64,000 bases of DNA from Plasmodiophora brassicae. Its lineage: Eukaryota; Endomyxa: Phytomyxea; Phytomyxea; Plasmodiophorida. A program made the position numbers and the translations under genes. The notes beneath the pieces are model-generated. The model saw only the letters and a list, made by a program, of their open reading frames with translations. It did not search any database and was not told the origin of the DNA. Location of the stretch: NCBI GenBank assembly GCA_036867785.1, contig CP145415.1, positions 124,001 through 188,000 of the forward strand. The letters run 5' to 3'. How positions within the stretch are numbered: the stretch's first letter is position 1; the number at the start of each line of letters is the position of its first letter. Positions 43,949 to 54,308 of this stretch are shown piece by piece.

Positions 43949-45452
43949 TCACGGGCCCTGGATGACCATCATTTGCAGCAAGACGAGCGTGTTGATGATG
44001 AACGCTTGGACGAATCGGCAGACGACGATCGCGGTTGTGGACACATACGTCATGGCGATGGGCACAGCACACATGACGATCTCTGCAGCGAACGGTAAAT
44101 GCAACGAGGGAGCAGTCAGGCGACATCGGGGGCGTTACCGAGCGCAGCGACCGCACAGCACCCGTTGATGATGGCGAAGAACCGTTTCAGGTTAGCAGGG
44201 TCGACGGTGCCACTTAGCGACTTCATGCCAGCGTGGACGTCCCGGCCGAAGAGCACGAGGCCAACCGCCCCGGGAATCTGCACGACAGTGAACATGCCGA
44301 GCAGGACACGATGCGACAAGAGCCGGGGCTCGAACGCGGACACGAACGCGGCGGCCACACAGATCGCGACCGTCCCCGTGAAAGTCGACGCCAACGACAC
44401 GTGCTTCGTGAAGCGGTGTCGTCGCATGTTGGCGTTCATCAGCGCCTTCCACAGCGCATGCATGACCGCGAACGTCATCGCGGATAGGCCGATCACCGGC
44501 AGCGAGAGGAACAACCTGGGGGCCACCGGCGTTATTCAATGCGACGGGAGTAACCCTGCTGAATAACCTGTACCTGTCGCAATAGGTGGGAAGGCCCTGG
44601 TCCCGGAAGAAGGCGTAGTTGATGAAGAGGACGACGACGAGGACGGAGGTCAGAACGGCCATGGACAGGACGACGATGGTCGTGTTGTTGACCTGGCGCA
44701 CGCCGACAAACGTGGACAGCTGGACAAGCTTCTGAGTCGCCAGCAGCGTGTTGGCCAGGGCGAACGCCATGACGAACAGGCACCCGGCGAACACAACGTC
44801 CGACTTCAGCAGCGCGCCGTACGTGTTCACGGTCGCGTCCGTTACGGTCACGCGCGCCTTCTTCACAGCCCTCAGCCGTCGCCCGCATTCGGCATTGATC
44901 GTCTGTTGTCGGCGTTCAGTGGGACGCAACAGTACCGGATTGGGGTCCGTACCAGAATGGGAACGTCGGCGAAGGGTTTGTCGGCCATCCAGAACGTCCA
45001 CGTCGAGATAGGCCCGTACGGGTCGTCGTTCCTCGTTTCCGTGATCACCGCGCGGCACCCGACGTGGGCGCACGCCTCGGCCAGCGCCAGCGGGCTGCAG
45101 GTGCCGGCGGGCACGAGAACGGCGTGGCCATGGGCCTTGCCCGGGAATCTACAGTAGGGAGGATTCGCAATATAGAGAGGCAGGTCGGCCTCGTTGAATG
45201 TACGTGTCGCGTAGTAATAGTGATGGGCTGGGCAGGACTATGTAGAACGGGGTCGCAGACGTTAGCGAGGCGAGCGAGTCCGCACGCGACGAAACCGACC
45301 AGAACGCCCGGGACGACAACCTCCGCACGGGCGGCGACGGCGACCAGCGCGACGCCTGCCATCGCGCATACCCATCGCCTTATCCGATCGTGCAGCATCC
45401 CGCAATCACGTTCGACGACTACCGTGTGCGTGTGCCGGTGCGTCCCAGCCAT
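43949..45452 (-). CDS. Seven-helix membrane protein with PA-like ectodomain
   Basis: Five exons (45452-45300, 45237-44953, 44902-44574, 44515-44139, 44082-43949) give 425 residues. A signal peptide or anchor ends near AARAEVVV. The ectodomain (about 120 residues) contains HGHAVLVPAGTCSPLALAEA and CRAVIT, resembling the protease-associated fold pattern of LV-x-R/A-G-x-C then AVI. About seven hydrophobic helices follow, including DVVFAGCLFVMAFALANTLL, TTIVVLSMAVLTSVLVVVLF and RVLLGMFTVVQIPGAVGLVL. The layout suggests a receptor-like protein, but no GPCR family motif is evident and the PA call is weak. The exon sum is exact, supporting the model. Divergent from the GH3 gene, with a G20 tract between. 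Confidence 0.65.
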
Positions 45453-45576
45453 CGGGTCGTGAAAACTGCGTCCTTGCGGTTCCTATTTTTGGCGACTGGT
45501 CCCCCGGTCGAACAGTCCGGCGCTGCACGCTGCACTGTGCAGCTCGCGACATGAAAACAGCACCAGCGCATCCCCA

Positions 45577-45603
45577 AAAAAAGGGGGGGGGGGGGGGGGG
45601 GGG
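45577..45603. repeat. A7-G20 homopolymer tract
   Basis: Seven A are followed directly by twenty G in the divergent promoter between the PA-7TM and GH3 genes. The exact length may be a sequencing or assembly artefact; if real, it could form a G-quadruplex or act as a nucleosome-free element. Confidence 0.9.
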
Positions 45604-45668
45604 CGGATGTTTGTCACCCGTGCGCGGTGCTGTGTGCACGTCTGGTCGATGTAACGCCATTCGTCAAA

Positions 45669-48159
45669 ATGGGTCGGCCAGTGTGGGTCGGGTTGGCGGT
45701 GGCGATTCTGCTGCCGGGGGCGCTGGCGGTGGGCGCCGGCGACGGCAACCTGTGCGATGACGGGCGCCTGGCGCAGACGCCGATCTGCGACACGGGCCTG
45801 GCGCCGGCGGAGCGGGCCGCCCGCTTCGTGGCGCTGCTGACGCTGCAGGAGAAAGTGTCGCAGATGGTGAACGACGCGCCGGCCGTTGAGAGGGTCGGCC
45901 TGCCTGCGTACGAATGGTGGAACGAGGCGCTTCATGGTCGGCGCCGTCGTGCAGCGCACAGCGCACCCTGCGTTTCCTGATTGGCCTTCAGGCGTCAAGT
46001 TCGACTGCATTGATGGGCACTGCCCGACGTCATTCCCGGCGCCGCTGGCGCTAGCGGCGTCATTCGATATGGACCTTGTCGAGGGCGTCGCACAGCGCAT
46101 TTCGGATGAGGCCCGGGCCGTGCACACGTTCGCCAGGACCAGCAGGGGCGGGTATGGGCTGAACGTTTGGACGCCGAACGTCAACCTCGTTCGTGACCCC
46201 CGATGGTCGACGTTGCTGCTGTTCCGCTCGTATCGACGACGACGGCTAACTCTGCCGCAGGGGTCGCGGGCAAGAAACGCCAGGGGAGGATCCGTTCCTG
46301 ACGTCGCGCTATGCTGTTCATTACATTCGGGCGATGCAGGGTGCTAACGACAGTTCGGCGTATCCGAAGCTGGCCGCCACTGTGAAACACTTCGCGGTCT
46401 ACAACGAGGAAGACGGGCGGGAAGGCTTCAACGCCATCGTCAGAAGGTGCAATGTCTGCTGGGGGGCGCCCCACCGTTAACCGTAACGTGACCAACAGGT
46501 GTCGAAGGTCGACCTGCAGCAGTCGTACCTGCCCATGTTCGAAGCGAGCGTCGTGGAAGGCGGCGTCGGCTCGATCATGTGCTCGTACAACTCGGTGAAC
46601 GGCACGCCAACTTGCGCGTCCAGCCTCCTGCTGAAGGATTACCTGCGGGACAAGTGGGGTTTCCAGGGATTTGTCGTAAGCGATTGGTAGACAGACGTCG
46701 GCGCTGTGGTGTTCCAGGGACCGCATGCTGACGCGATGACGTCTTAGTGATGCCGTCGCGTGTATCAGCGAGTTCCATCATTACGCGGAAGATCACGCGG
46801 AGGCTGCCGCTGCTGCTCTGAAGGCAGGCGTCGACCTCGACTGCGGCCCAACGTACCTACACCTTGCGCATGTAGGCGCACCGACCCGCATCCATCGCCT
46901 CGGCGCTAACCTGGTTCCGTGTGCAGGCGGTTAGACGTGGACTGATCACTGAGGCCGAGATCGACACCGCCTTGACGCGGCTCATGCTGGCCAGGGTCCA
47001 GCTGGGGCTGTTCGATCCATCCGAGAAGCAGGCCTACGACAGGTTCCCGCTAGGCATTGTCGGTTCTGCCAAGCACCGCGCTGCCGCCAAGGACGCGGCG
47101 CGTCAGGGTCTCGTTCTCCTCAAGAACCGCGTTCTCCCGCTGCAGGACCGGAAATCAATGCGGATCCTGGTGACGGGGCCGCACACGAAGACCACCGAGG
47201 ACCTCTGCAGCAACTACTTTGGCCAGCTGGCGAACATCGTCTCCCTGTACGACGGTATCGTAGCGGGATGCAGCGCCCAGGTGGAATTCCGAACCGGGTG
47301 CGGCGTCCACGATTATTCGGTGCGGGACTTCGACGAAGCCGTTGCCGCGGCCGCCTCCGCCGACTACACCATTGTCGCCGTCGGCCTCAACCAGAAGATC
47401 GAAAGCGAGGGGTTCGATCGGCGCGACATATCGCTACCGGCGCACCAGCAGTACCTCCTCGAACGATTGGCCGGCGTCACCAACAAGATCATCCTGGTCG
47501 TCATCGCCGGCAGTTCCGTGGATCTGTCCTGGGCAAAGGCGTCCGACTCCGTCGCGGCCATCGTCTTCGGGTTCTACCCGGGCCAGGAGACGGGCAGCGC
47601 CATCGCGGACGTCGTCTTCGGGCGGTACAACCCGGGCGGCCGCCTGCCCATCACGATCTACGCGGCCGACTACGCGTACCAAGTCGACATGGCCGACATG
47701 GACATGCGTGCGGGCCCCGGCCGGACCTACCGGTTCTACACGGGTGCACCCGTCTACCCGTTCGGCTTCGGTCTGTCGTACACGACATTCCAGTACGAGT
47801 TCGCCGGCACGTTACCCGCGTTCCTGCTGACGGGGGCGGACGCGAAGGCACCGGTCTGCACGGTCGCCGTCAAGGTGTCGAACGCTGGCAGCGTCGCCGG
47901 CGACGACGCTGTCCTGGCTTTCGTTGAAACATCGCTGGAGGGTTGCCCCCGACGCCAGCTGTTCGCCTTCGACAAGGTCCACGGCTTGCGACCGGGCGAA
48001 TCGACTATCGTCGCCATGCAGTTCCGGGCGGACGCCGCCGGCTGCGTCGACGCCGACGGGAACAGGGTCGCACCCGCCGGCGACTACACGATCGTCGTCG
48101 GCGGCCTGACGCACAGGATCAGCATCGCGGCCGACCACGACCTGGTTCAGACTGCTTAA
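45669..48159 (+). CDS. GH3 beta-xylosidase/beta-glucosidase, secreted, plant BXL-like
   Basis: Six exons (45669-45936, 45992-46205, 46261-46438, 46499-46686, 46748-46871, 46927-48159) give 734 residues, near the roughly 770 of plant-type BXL enzymes. A signal peptide (WVGLAVAILLPGALAVGA) is followed by [10 protein letters not shown]-like [51 protein letters not shown] and GFVVSDCDAV. The Asp in VSDCDA is the family nucleophile, and SDC rather than SDW is the xylosidase-type signature. It only appears after splicing 46686 to 46748. The C-terminal GH3 sandwich (YPGQETGSAIADVVFGRYNP) and FnIII-like domain are present. The enzyme probably removes xylose or arabinose from wall polysaccharides outside the cell. 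Confidence 0.92.
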
Positions 48160-48401
48160 CGCCCAGCTGTAATATGTAAATAGACAGATTGCCACCCGTT
48201 GGGGATGGGCACGCCACTGTGGAGTCAGCGTCGTGGCGACGAGCGTGGTAGGTACGTCCACCGCGTCGGGGCGCATTATATGGGGACGCGCTAATACCGC
48301 GCTGGTCCGTATGGGTAGTCCGCGGAGTCCGTGGCGGTGCCTCGATCGGTATCGTGGTGGCTTGTCGTCTGTTGCCAGACGTTTAGGTTAGACTAGTCGC
48401 C

Positions 48402-48899
48402 ATGCCGCACTCGTTCGGGTACCGGGCGCGCACGCGCCACATGTTCGCTCGCGATTTCCGCAAGCACGGCCGTCTGAATCAGACGACGTACCTGCGGTCG
48501 ATCAAGATCGGCGACTACGTCGATGTCGTCGGCAACGGGTCCATCCAGAAGGGCATGCCGCACAAGTTCTACCACGGCAAGACCGGCAAGGTCTGGAACA
48601 TCACGCCGCGCGCCATCGGCGTCATCATCAACAAGCCGATCGGCAACCGCATCATGGCGAAGAAGATCCACGTCCGCATCGAGCACTGCCGGCCGTCCCG
48701 ATGCCAGGAGGACTTCAAGAAGCGCGTTCGGGAGAACCAGGCGGTTCGCGTGGCGAACAAGAGCCGCCCGAAGGACCAGCAGCTCCCATTGCCGGCCGTG
48801 CGCCAGCCCGAGAGCGGCATCCCGGCGCACACCGTCAAGACCAGCCAGACGACCGTGGAGCTGCTCCAACCCCAGGCGCACATCTCCTTCTACGTCTAG
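48402..48899 (+). CDS. RPL21: Large-subunit ribosomal protein eL21
   Basis: A single exon encodes 165 residues. The start MPHSFGYRARTRHMFARDFR and KIGDYVDVVGNGSIQKGMPH are diagnostic of eL21, followed by KFYHGKTGKVWNI and RPKDQQLPLPAVRQPESG. It is the usual length (about 160). Codons are strongly C-ending, as expected for a highly expressed gene in this genome. It sits 242 bp after the GH3 stop and is convergent with 6PGD (97 bp). Confidence 0.97.
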   Translation: MPHSFGYRARTRHMFARDFRKHGRLNQTTYLRSIKIGDYVDVVGNGSIQKGMPHKFYHGKTGKVWNITPRAIGVIINKPIGNRIMAKKIHVRIEHCRPSRCQEDFKKRVRENQAVRVANKSRPKDQQLPLPAVRQPESGIPAHTVKTSQTTVELLQPQAHISFYV

Positions 48900-48996
48900 T
48901 CTGGGACGCGATTTGGGCAACCACAATACAGGTTTACATCATCGCAGCACCGCGCGGCGGCCGCGTTCGTGTATTGCTGCCCAGCGCAGGACGTGG

Positions 48997-50908
48997 TCAG
49001 CTGGTCCAGTTGCTGTGGAACGTGCCGGGGCGGTCGACGCGTTCGTAGGTGTGGGCGCCGAAAAAGTCCCGCTGCGCCTGCGTCAGGTTCGCTGGTAGCC
49101 GGGCGCGCCGGTACGCGTCGAAATACGCGAGAGACGCCGAGAACGCGGGCACCGACACGCCGGCACCGATCGCCAGCTATGCGGACCCGAGTCAGTGACC
49201 CGGCCAGACGGACGGCGGCCCTATGACGCACCTGGACGACGCGACGCCACGCATCCTGGCGCTGGTTCAGTTCCTGGGCGAATTCAGGGTCAACCAGGAG
49301 CGACGCGAGGTCCGCCTGGCGGTCGTAGGCGGCCTTGATGCGGTCCAGGAAGACGGCGCGGATGATGCAACCGCCTGTACGGGCGCCATCGTCAAAGGAC
49401 GAACGTTTCAAAGCGGAGGCGGCGGCAGTCGTTACCCTTCCAGATACGCGCGATTTCACCCAGGTTCAGGCCCCATTTCTTGAGGTCGCCCGCAGCACGG
49501 ATCAGGTTCATTCCCTGTTAACGGGCCCCGGTCAGGTTCAGGGGCGGGACCGAACAGGGCGGCGGGCGACGACGCGGTACCTGGGCGTAGCTGCAGATCT
49601 TGGACGCGTACAGCGCTTGACGAACGGAGGAGATTAGCTCGCCTTTGTCGACAGACTGGGCGGCAGACGGGCCTGCACGCGCCGTTCGTTACCCCCGTCT
49701 GCCACATGCGAAGACGGGAACGAAGGTTACCCTTGAGAACCTTGGAAGCGGCTTCGCGTTGTTCCTTGAGGGCACTCAGGTACCGCGCGTCCAGCGCCGC
49801 TGCGATCGTCGATGCAGCGACAAATCGCTCGGCGGCTTCCTGAACAGTCATCCTCCCGGTGCCCTTCATGCCGGTTTTGTCTGACCGCGCGCGCTAAATG
49901 GTTAGCGCAGAGGCCGCTGGGGACGCGCACGCGTGCCCACCCTGAACGGCGTCGACGAGGAACCCGTTCCCCGCAACGTCATCCGTCTTCCTGAAGATGG
50001 TCGACGTGATCTCAATGAGGAACGACTTCAGCTCGCCGCGGTTCCACTCGTCAAACACGTCGGCCAGCTCCGGATTCGTCAGGCCGCCCACGTTCTTCAA
50101 TATGTCGTACGCCTCGGCGATCAGCTGCATGTCGCCGTACTCGATCCCGTTGTGCACCATCTTGACGTAGTTGCCCGCGCCGCCGGCCCCAATGTACGTC
50201 ACACACGGCCCATCGTCCACCTGCGTCCGCCGTTGAGTACCGCAGCGCGTGCGGGCCGGTCCCCAATCGTCAGGCGTTACCTGAGCGGCAACCTTGCGGA
50301 GGATCGGCTCGATGCGCTTGTACCCCTCAACAGGGCCGCCGGGCATCAGCGACGGGCCGTAACGGGCGCCTTCTTCGCCGCCGGAGACGCCCACTGGACG
50401 GGCAACGGTCATTCCGATTCGGTTGTGCACGCACGTGCGGCAAACAACGTACTGCCCATGTACAGGATCGATTTCGGCTTCAGCAGGTCGCCGCGGCGCT
50501 CCGTGTTCTCGAACCATTCGTTGCCGCCGTCGACGATCATGTCGCCCGGGGACAGCAGCGCCGACAGCGCCTCGATCGTCTGGTCGACCGGGCGCCCCGC
50601 CTGAATCAGCATGATGATCGCGCGCGGCTTCGCCAGGCTGTACCGGGAGAGAGCGCGTATCAGCACGCGACCCCCGATGTGACACATCCGCTGCCGCCGG
50701 ACCTGCTCACGAAATCAGGCAGGTGCTCGAACCCGCGCAGGTACTCGTCGACGTGCTCGCTGCGGGCGCGCTCGACGCACTCGACCGTGCGCGCGTACGT
50801 GCGGTTGTAGACCGAGATCGTCACGCGGCGCGACGCGACGTTCAGCGCAAAGTTCTGCCCCATGACGGCCAGGCCGACCAGGCCGATCCGCGATTCGCCG
50901 TCGCCCAT
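48997..50908 (-). CDS. PGD: 6-phosphogluconate dehydrogenase, decarboxylating
   Basis: Nine exons (50908-50703, 50637-50453, 50393-50281, 50220-49941, 49880-49731, 49672-49581, 49514-49436, 49374-49232, 49176-48997) give 475 residues, matching the family's roughly 470-485. The N-terminal Rossmann motif is [20 protein letters not shown]. Then come [36 protein letters not shown] with the catalytic Lys-x-x-x-Asn region, [11 protein letters not shown], the [13 protein letters not shown] segment, and the C-terminal [20 protein letters not shown]. It oxidises 6-phosphogluconate to ribulose-5-phosphate with NADP+. GMGVSGG replaces the usual GSGVSGG at the exon 2/3 join. The start at 50908 was chosen as the first ATG before the Rossmann strand. 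Confidence 0.95.
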
Positions 50909-51341
50909 GCCGACGACCACCTGCCCGGCGATCCGGTCCAGACGCGCCGACGCCGCCGCCGCCACGATGGGTTTGACGGCACAGAACGACACACGCCCCA
51001 CCCCGCCCCGAACGCGTCGATTATCCCGAATGAACTGCGCCGCTGCCGCCGCCGCCGCCGCCGCCCCCGTCGAGCTGCACAGTCTGCACAGTCACGGGCA
51101 AAACGCGGCACGACGGGCGCCCCGCCCGGGCGTTCCAGATTGCTCCGGAACGCAATCCACAGAGACACGCACACCTGGGCGCGAACGTCTTCCGTCGTTA
51201 ACGCATGCGAGTACGGCGCGCGCCTGGTGGAAGGCGTCCCTCGCCGCCGCCCCCCAAACCGGCGGCGTCGTTCGTACGGCCCGGCCACGTACGTGACGTC
51301 GATTAGCTGCAGTCGCGTCGCGGAGTCCGTGGCAGACGAAG
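50909..51341. promoter_or_regulatory. Divergent promoter region, 6PGD and ADAT2, 433 bp
   Basis: The stretch lies between the starts of two divergent genes. It contains a GCC-repeat tract near 51037-51065. An upstream in-frame extension of 6PGD is open but lacks an ATG. No other feature is recognised. Confidence 0.4.
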
Positions 51342-52017
51342 ATGGGCTTCGACGCGCGGGACCGCGCGTTCATGGCCGACGCCCTGGACGAAGTACGCGG
51401 GTGAGCGCCCCGGTGTGCGGGGGATGCTGACACGTGGTTGCGGGGCAGGCGCGGGCCGCCCTGCGACGCGGCGAGGTCCCGGTCGGGTGCGCGCTCGTCC
51501 GGCGCGGCGTCGTGATTGCGCGGGCGCACAACGACACGGTCGCGACGCGCAACGTACGTGGGCGACGTCTGCGGTCTGCTCGGTCGTCGGTGACGGGTGT
51601 TCGCTGCGCGTAGGCCACACGACACTGCGAGGTGGTCGCCGTCGAGGCCGTTCAACGGGCGGGCGCGTACGGGCGCGACGTGTTCCGCGAGTGCACCCTG
51701 TACGTGACCGTCGAGCCGTGCATCATGTGCGCGTCGCTGCTCGCCCAGGTCGGCATCGGGCGCGTCGTCTTCGGCTGCCACAACGAGCGGTTCGGCGGCA
51801 ACGGCTCCGTCTACGCCCTGCACCAGGGCGCCTACGAGAGCACGCCCGGCCTCTGCCGGCAGGCGGCCGTCGACCTCCTGAAACAGTTCTACGAGTCCGG
51901 CAATCCCTCGGGTACGCCCTGTCGCGCGCGCGTCGCGCCGCCGTTCGCTGACGATCCGTGTTGTGCTGTGCAGCGCCCGTCACGAAACGAGCAAGAACGT
52001 TAGCCGCCGACGGGTGA
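51342..52017 (+). CDS. ADAT2: tRNA-specific adenosine deaminase subunit ADAT2
   Basis: Four exons (51342-51392, 51449-51553, 51614-51911, 51974-52017) give 165 residues, close to human ADAT2 (191). The deaminase zinc site is complete: RHCEVVAVEA supplies His and the proton-shuttling Glu (H-x-E), and VEPCIMCASLL supplies the two cysteines. GEVPVGCALV and FGCHNERFGGNGSV are typical of the TadA/ADAT2 line. The catalytic HCE is reconstituted across the second splice. The last small exon adds APVTKRARTLAA, like the basic tail of other ADAT2 proteins. With ADAT3 it converts A34 to inosine in tRNA anticodons. Confidence 0.93.
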
Positions 52018-52177
52018 TGACGTTCGCGGGGGGCACAACGCGACGTATCAGACGACGCGGGGCGACGATGTGTCCTGCCCTGTGTTCAGTAAACGCGGTC
52101 GTTGCGGCCGACGGTGCGTCGCATTTGCTCTAAATACGGCTCGTCGTCGTCGTCGTCGTCGGGGACGACAGTGACGC

Positions 52178-53237
52178 ATGGCGTCGCACGGCGCCAGCCT
52201 GAAGCGCCTGGCGTCGGGGCAGGGCCTGCAGTACTCGCACGCGTGCCTGTCGGCCGTGTCGGTGATGGGCGGGCCCGACGGCGTCGGCCGGCACCCGATC
52301 GCCGACGTTTCGGCGGACCAGGCGGCGTCGGCGCCGCCGCCGCTCCGGTACAATTTCGACAACGACCGGTACGCTGCTGGTGTCGACCAGGGGGGACGTT
52401 GCCAGATGCTGAACGGGTGGTGGCGCGCGCAGGAGGATCGTTGAGCAGGTCGAGGCGGAGATCGCCCTGCGGCAGTCGCATGCGGAGGCGGTCGCCGAGC
52501 GGAAGGAGGCGGAGCGCCAGGCCAGGGAGAAACGGCTTGCCGCCGAACGCGTTCGTGCAGGTACGTGCCTCGCGCGGCGGTCCCACCGGCCATCGCCGAC
52601 GTCGTGTCTGCTCACAGAGCAGGCGGCCGAGCTGGCGGCGAAGGAGAAGGCGAAGCGGGAGCAAGACGCGGCGGCGGCCGCCGAGCAGGAGCGTCGGGAG
52701 CGGGAGCGGGTCGCTGCCGAACGGGTCGAGGCGCGCCGGCAGGCGGCGCTGGAGGCGCAGACCGAGATCAACCGGCTCGATGTGGAGAAGCAGAACAAGT
52801 TCCTGCAGTTCCAGGGAATCGTCGGGTCGTCGTCCGACGCCCTGACGAGGAAAACGTTCCTGGAGCGGTACAACTGGGACCTGCAGACCGCCATCGCCGC
52901 CTTCTTCGAGTACGACGGCGACGAGAACAACATCCCGTCCGCCGACGCGCAGCAGCAGCAGCAGCAACAACAGCAACGGTCGCCCGTCGCCGCCGCGAAG
53001 GCGGTCGTCGAGTTCGCGTTCCCGGACGGGACGACGGAGCCCGGCGAGTTCAACGCCACCGACACGCTCTGGATCGCGTTCGAATGGGTGTACGGGCGCG
53101 CGCAGCGCTTCGCCGGGCGCCGCGGGTTCTCCCTGCACGGCGTCGACCGCGGCGTCTTCGACGAGGCCGAGTACGACCGGACGCTGCAGGAGCTGGGCCT
53201 ATGCCCGCGCGGGCGCATCCTGGTGAAGATCGAATGA
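52178..53237 (+). CDS. UBA-like/UBX-domain protein, p97/Cdc48 cofactor type
   Basis: Three exons (52178-52368, 52433-52560, 52618-53237) give 312 residues. The N-terminal roughly 65 residues are unassigned. A long charged helix (Glu/Arg/Ala-rich, about residues 65-165) follows. Then comes a UBA-like bundle, FQGIVGSSSDALTRKTFLER followed by YNWDLQTAIAAFFEYD, in which the Asn-Trp-Asp-Leu-x-x-Ala-Ile core is typical of UBA-like domains in FAF/UBXN proteins. A poly-Gln run of ten separates it from a UBX-like ubiquitin fold (VVEFAFPDGTTEPGEFNATD, ending RGRILVKIE). The order differs from FAF1 or UBXN7, where the UBA-like domain is at the N-terminus. Likely links ubiquitinated clients to Cdc48. Confidence 0.75.
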
Positions 53238-53481
53238 ACTATGGGCGGGGCGGGGTCGCAACCGCGCGGCCATCCAGGAAAAACGCCACGCCCACCCCGG
53301 TCCTGTTTTGCTTGGCGGGGCGCGCCTGTTGAACTGCAGCTGCGAGTCGCAACTGCCGACCGGGCGCAGTCACGCAACAATGCCTCAGGTTACAGTGTTA
53401 CTACTGATGCCATTGCAGTCGGAGGGGAGGGGTGGGGGCACTCGTGTGTTAGACGATAAAGGGAGCGCTGCCTGCTGCCGT

Positions 53482-54078
53482 TTAGTGGTGTCCGTGGTGG
53501 TGGTCCACCGGGTGCATGTGCTCGGCGTCGACGTTGTCGAGGCCATGGCCGGCTTCCAGCACGTGGCCGTGCTCGTGCGGGTGCCCGTGCGCCTCCAGGC
53601 CGGTGCCGAACGGGACCTCGTCCAGGTCGTGCATGATGCCGTGCTCGACGTGGTCCACGCCGTGGTCCAGCGCCGGGAACGCGTGGTCGTGCTCGTGGTC
53701 CCAGGCGCCGTGTTCGTGGTCCCAGGCGCCGTGCCCGTGGTCCCAGGCACCGTCGTGCTCGTGCTCGTGGCCGTGCTCGTGCACGGGCAGGTCGCCCTCG
53801 TCGATGTGCTGCTCGTTGTGCCCCAGGCCCAGGTCCTCCCGGTGCAGGTCGCGCCCGTCATGGCCGACCTTGTGCTCGCGGGACAGGCCCTTGCCGGAGT
53901 GCACCTTGTTCTCGTGCAGGGCGTCGGCAACGTCGGCGATGCCGACCCCGAACCGGTTCGTGTTGTCGACGTGCCCGTCGCCGTGCTGGACGGTGATCCT
54001 GGTGTCACCGGCCTGCGCCGTCAGGCTGGACAGGGCGACGGCGGCGGCCGCGAACATGAACTTCGACAGCTTCGTCAT
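53482..54078 (-). CDS. Secreted histidine-rich protein, putative metal binder
   Basis: A single exon of 198 residues starts with MTKLSKFMFAAAAVALSSLT followed by AQA, a clear signal peptide. The mature chain is dominated by His, Asp, Glu and Gly in pairs such as HEH, DHEH and HGH. It includes three near-identical GAWDHEH-type heptapeptides (around 53700-53760) and a terminal HHHGHH. No cysteines and no known domain are present. The composition predicts strong Zn/Ni/Cu binding outside the cell or in the secretory pathway; whether it stores, captures or withholds metal is unknown. The opposite strand also has a long open frame, but it is hydrophobic Val-rich sequence forced by the same codons and lacks a signal peptide. 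Confidence 0.82.
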   Translation of the reverse strand: MTKLSKFMFAAAAVALSSLTAQAGDTRITVQHGDGHVDNTNRFGVGIADVADALHENKVHSGKGLSREHKVGHDGRDLHREDLGLGHNEQHIDEGDLPVHEHGHEHEHDGAWDHGHGAWDHEHGAWDHEHDHAFPALDHGVDHVEHGIMHDLDEVPFGTGLEAHGHPHEHGHVLEAGHGLDNVDAEHMHPVDHHHGHH

Positions 54079-54308
54079 TATCGTCTTGCGTAGGGGCAGC
54101 CGGGCCAGGTAGCGGGGACGTGTCGTTCGTTCGAGGGGTGCAAATTAAACGCCAACTTACAGTATGGGCTGGGCGGCGGGCCCGACCCAAGCGCTGACCT
54201 GGTCACGCCAGGGGCGTCGCACGTTGATTCACAGGCGGCGGGCGCGGCGTGACGCCACGCCAGCCAGGGCCCCATCGGCCGAGTTGACTCACCACCCTGC
54301 TGTGTGTA

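Noticed and set aside
53308-54093. 261-residue Val/Leu-rich frame opposite the His-rich gene
   Set aside because: GTG/GTC runs arise from CAC/GAC codons on the other strand; there is no signal peptide or domain, whereas the minus-strand frame has both a signal peptide and repeated peptides.
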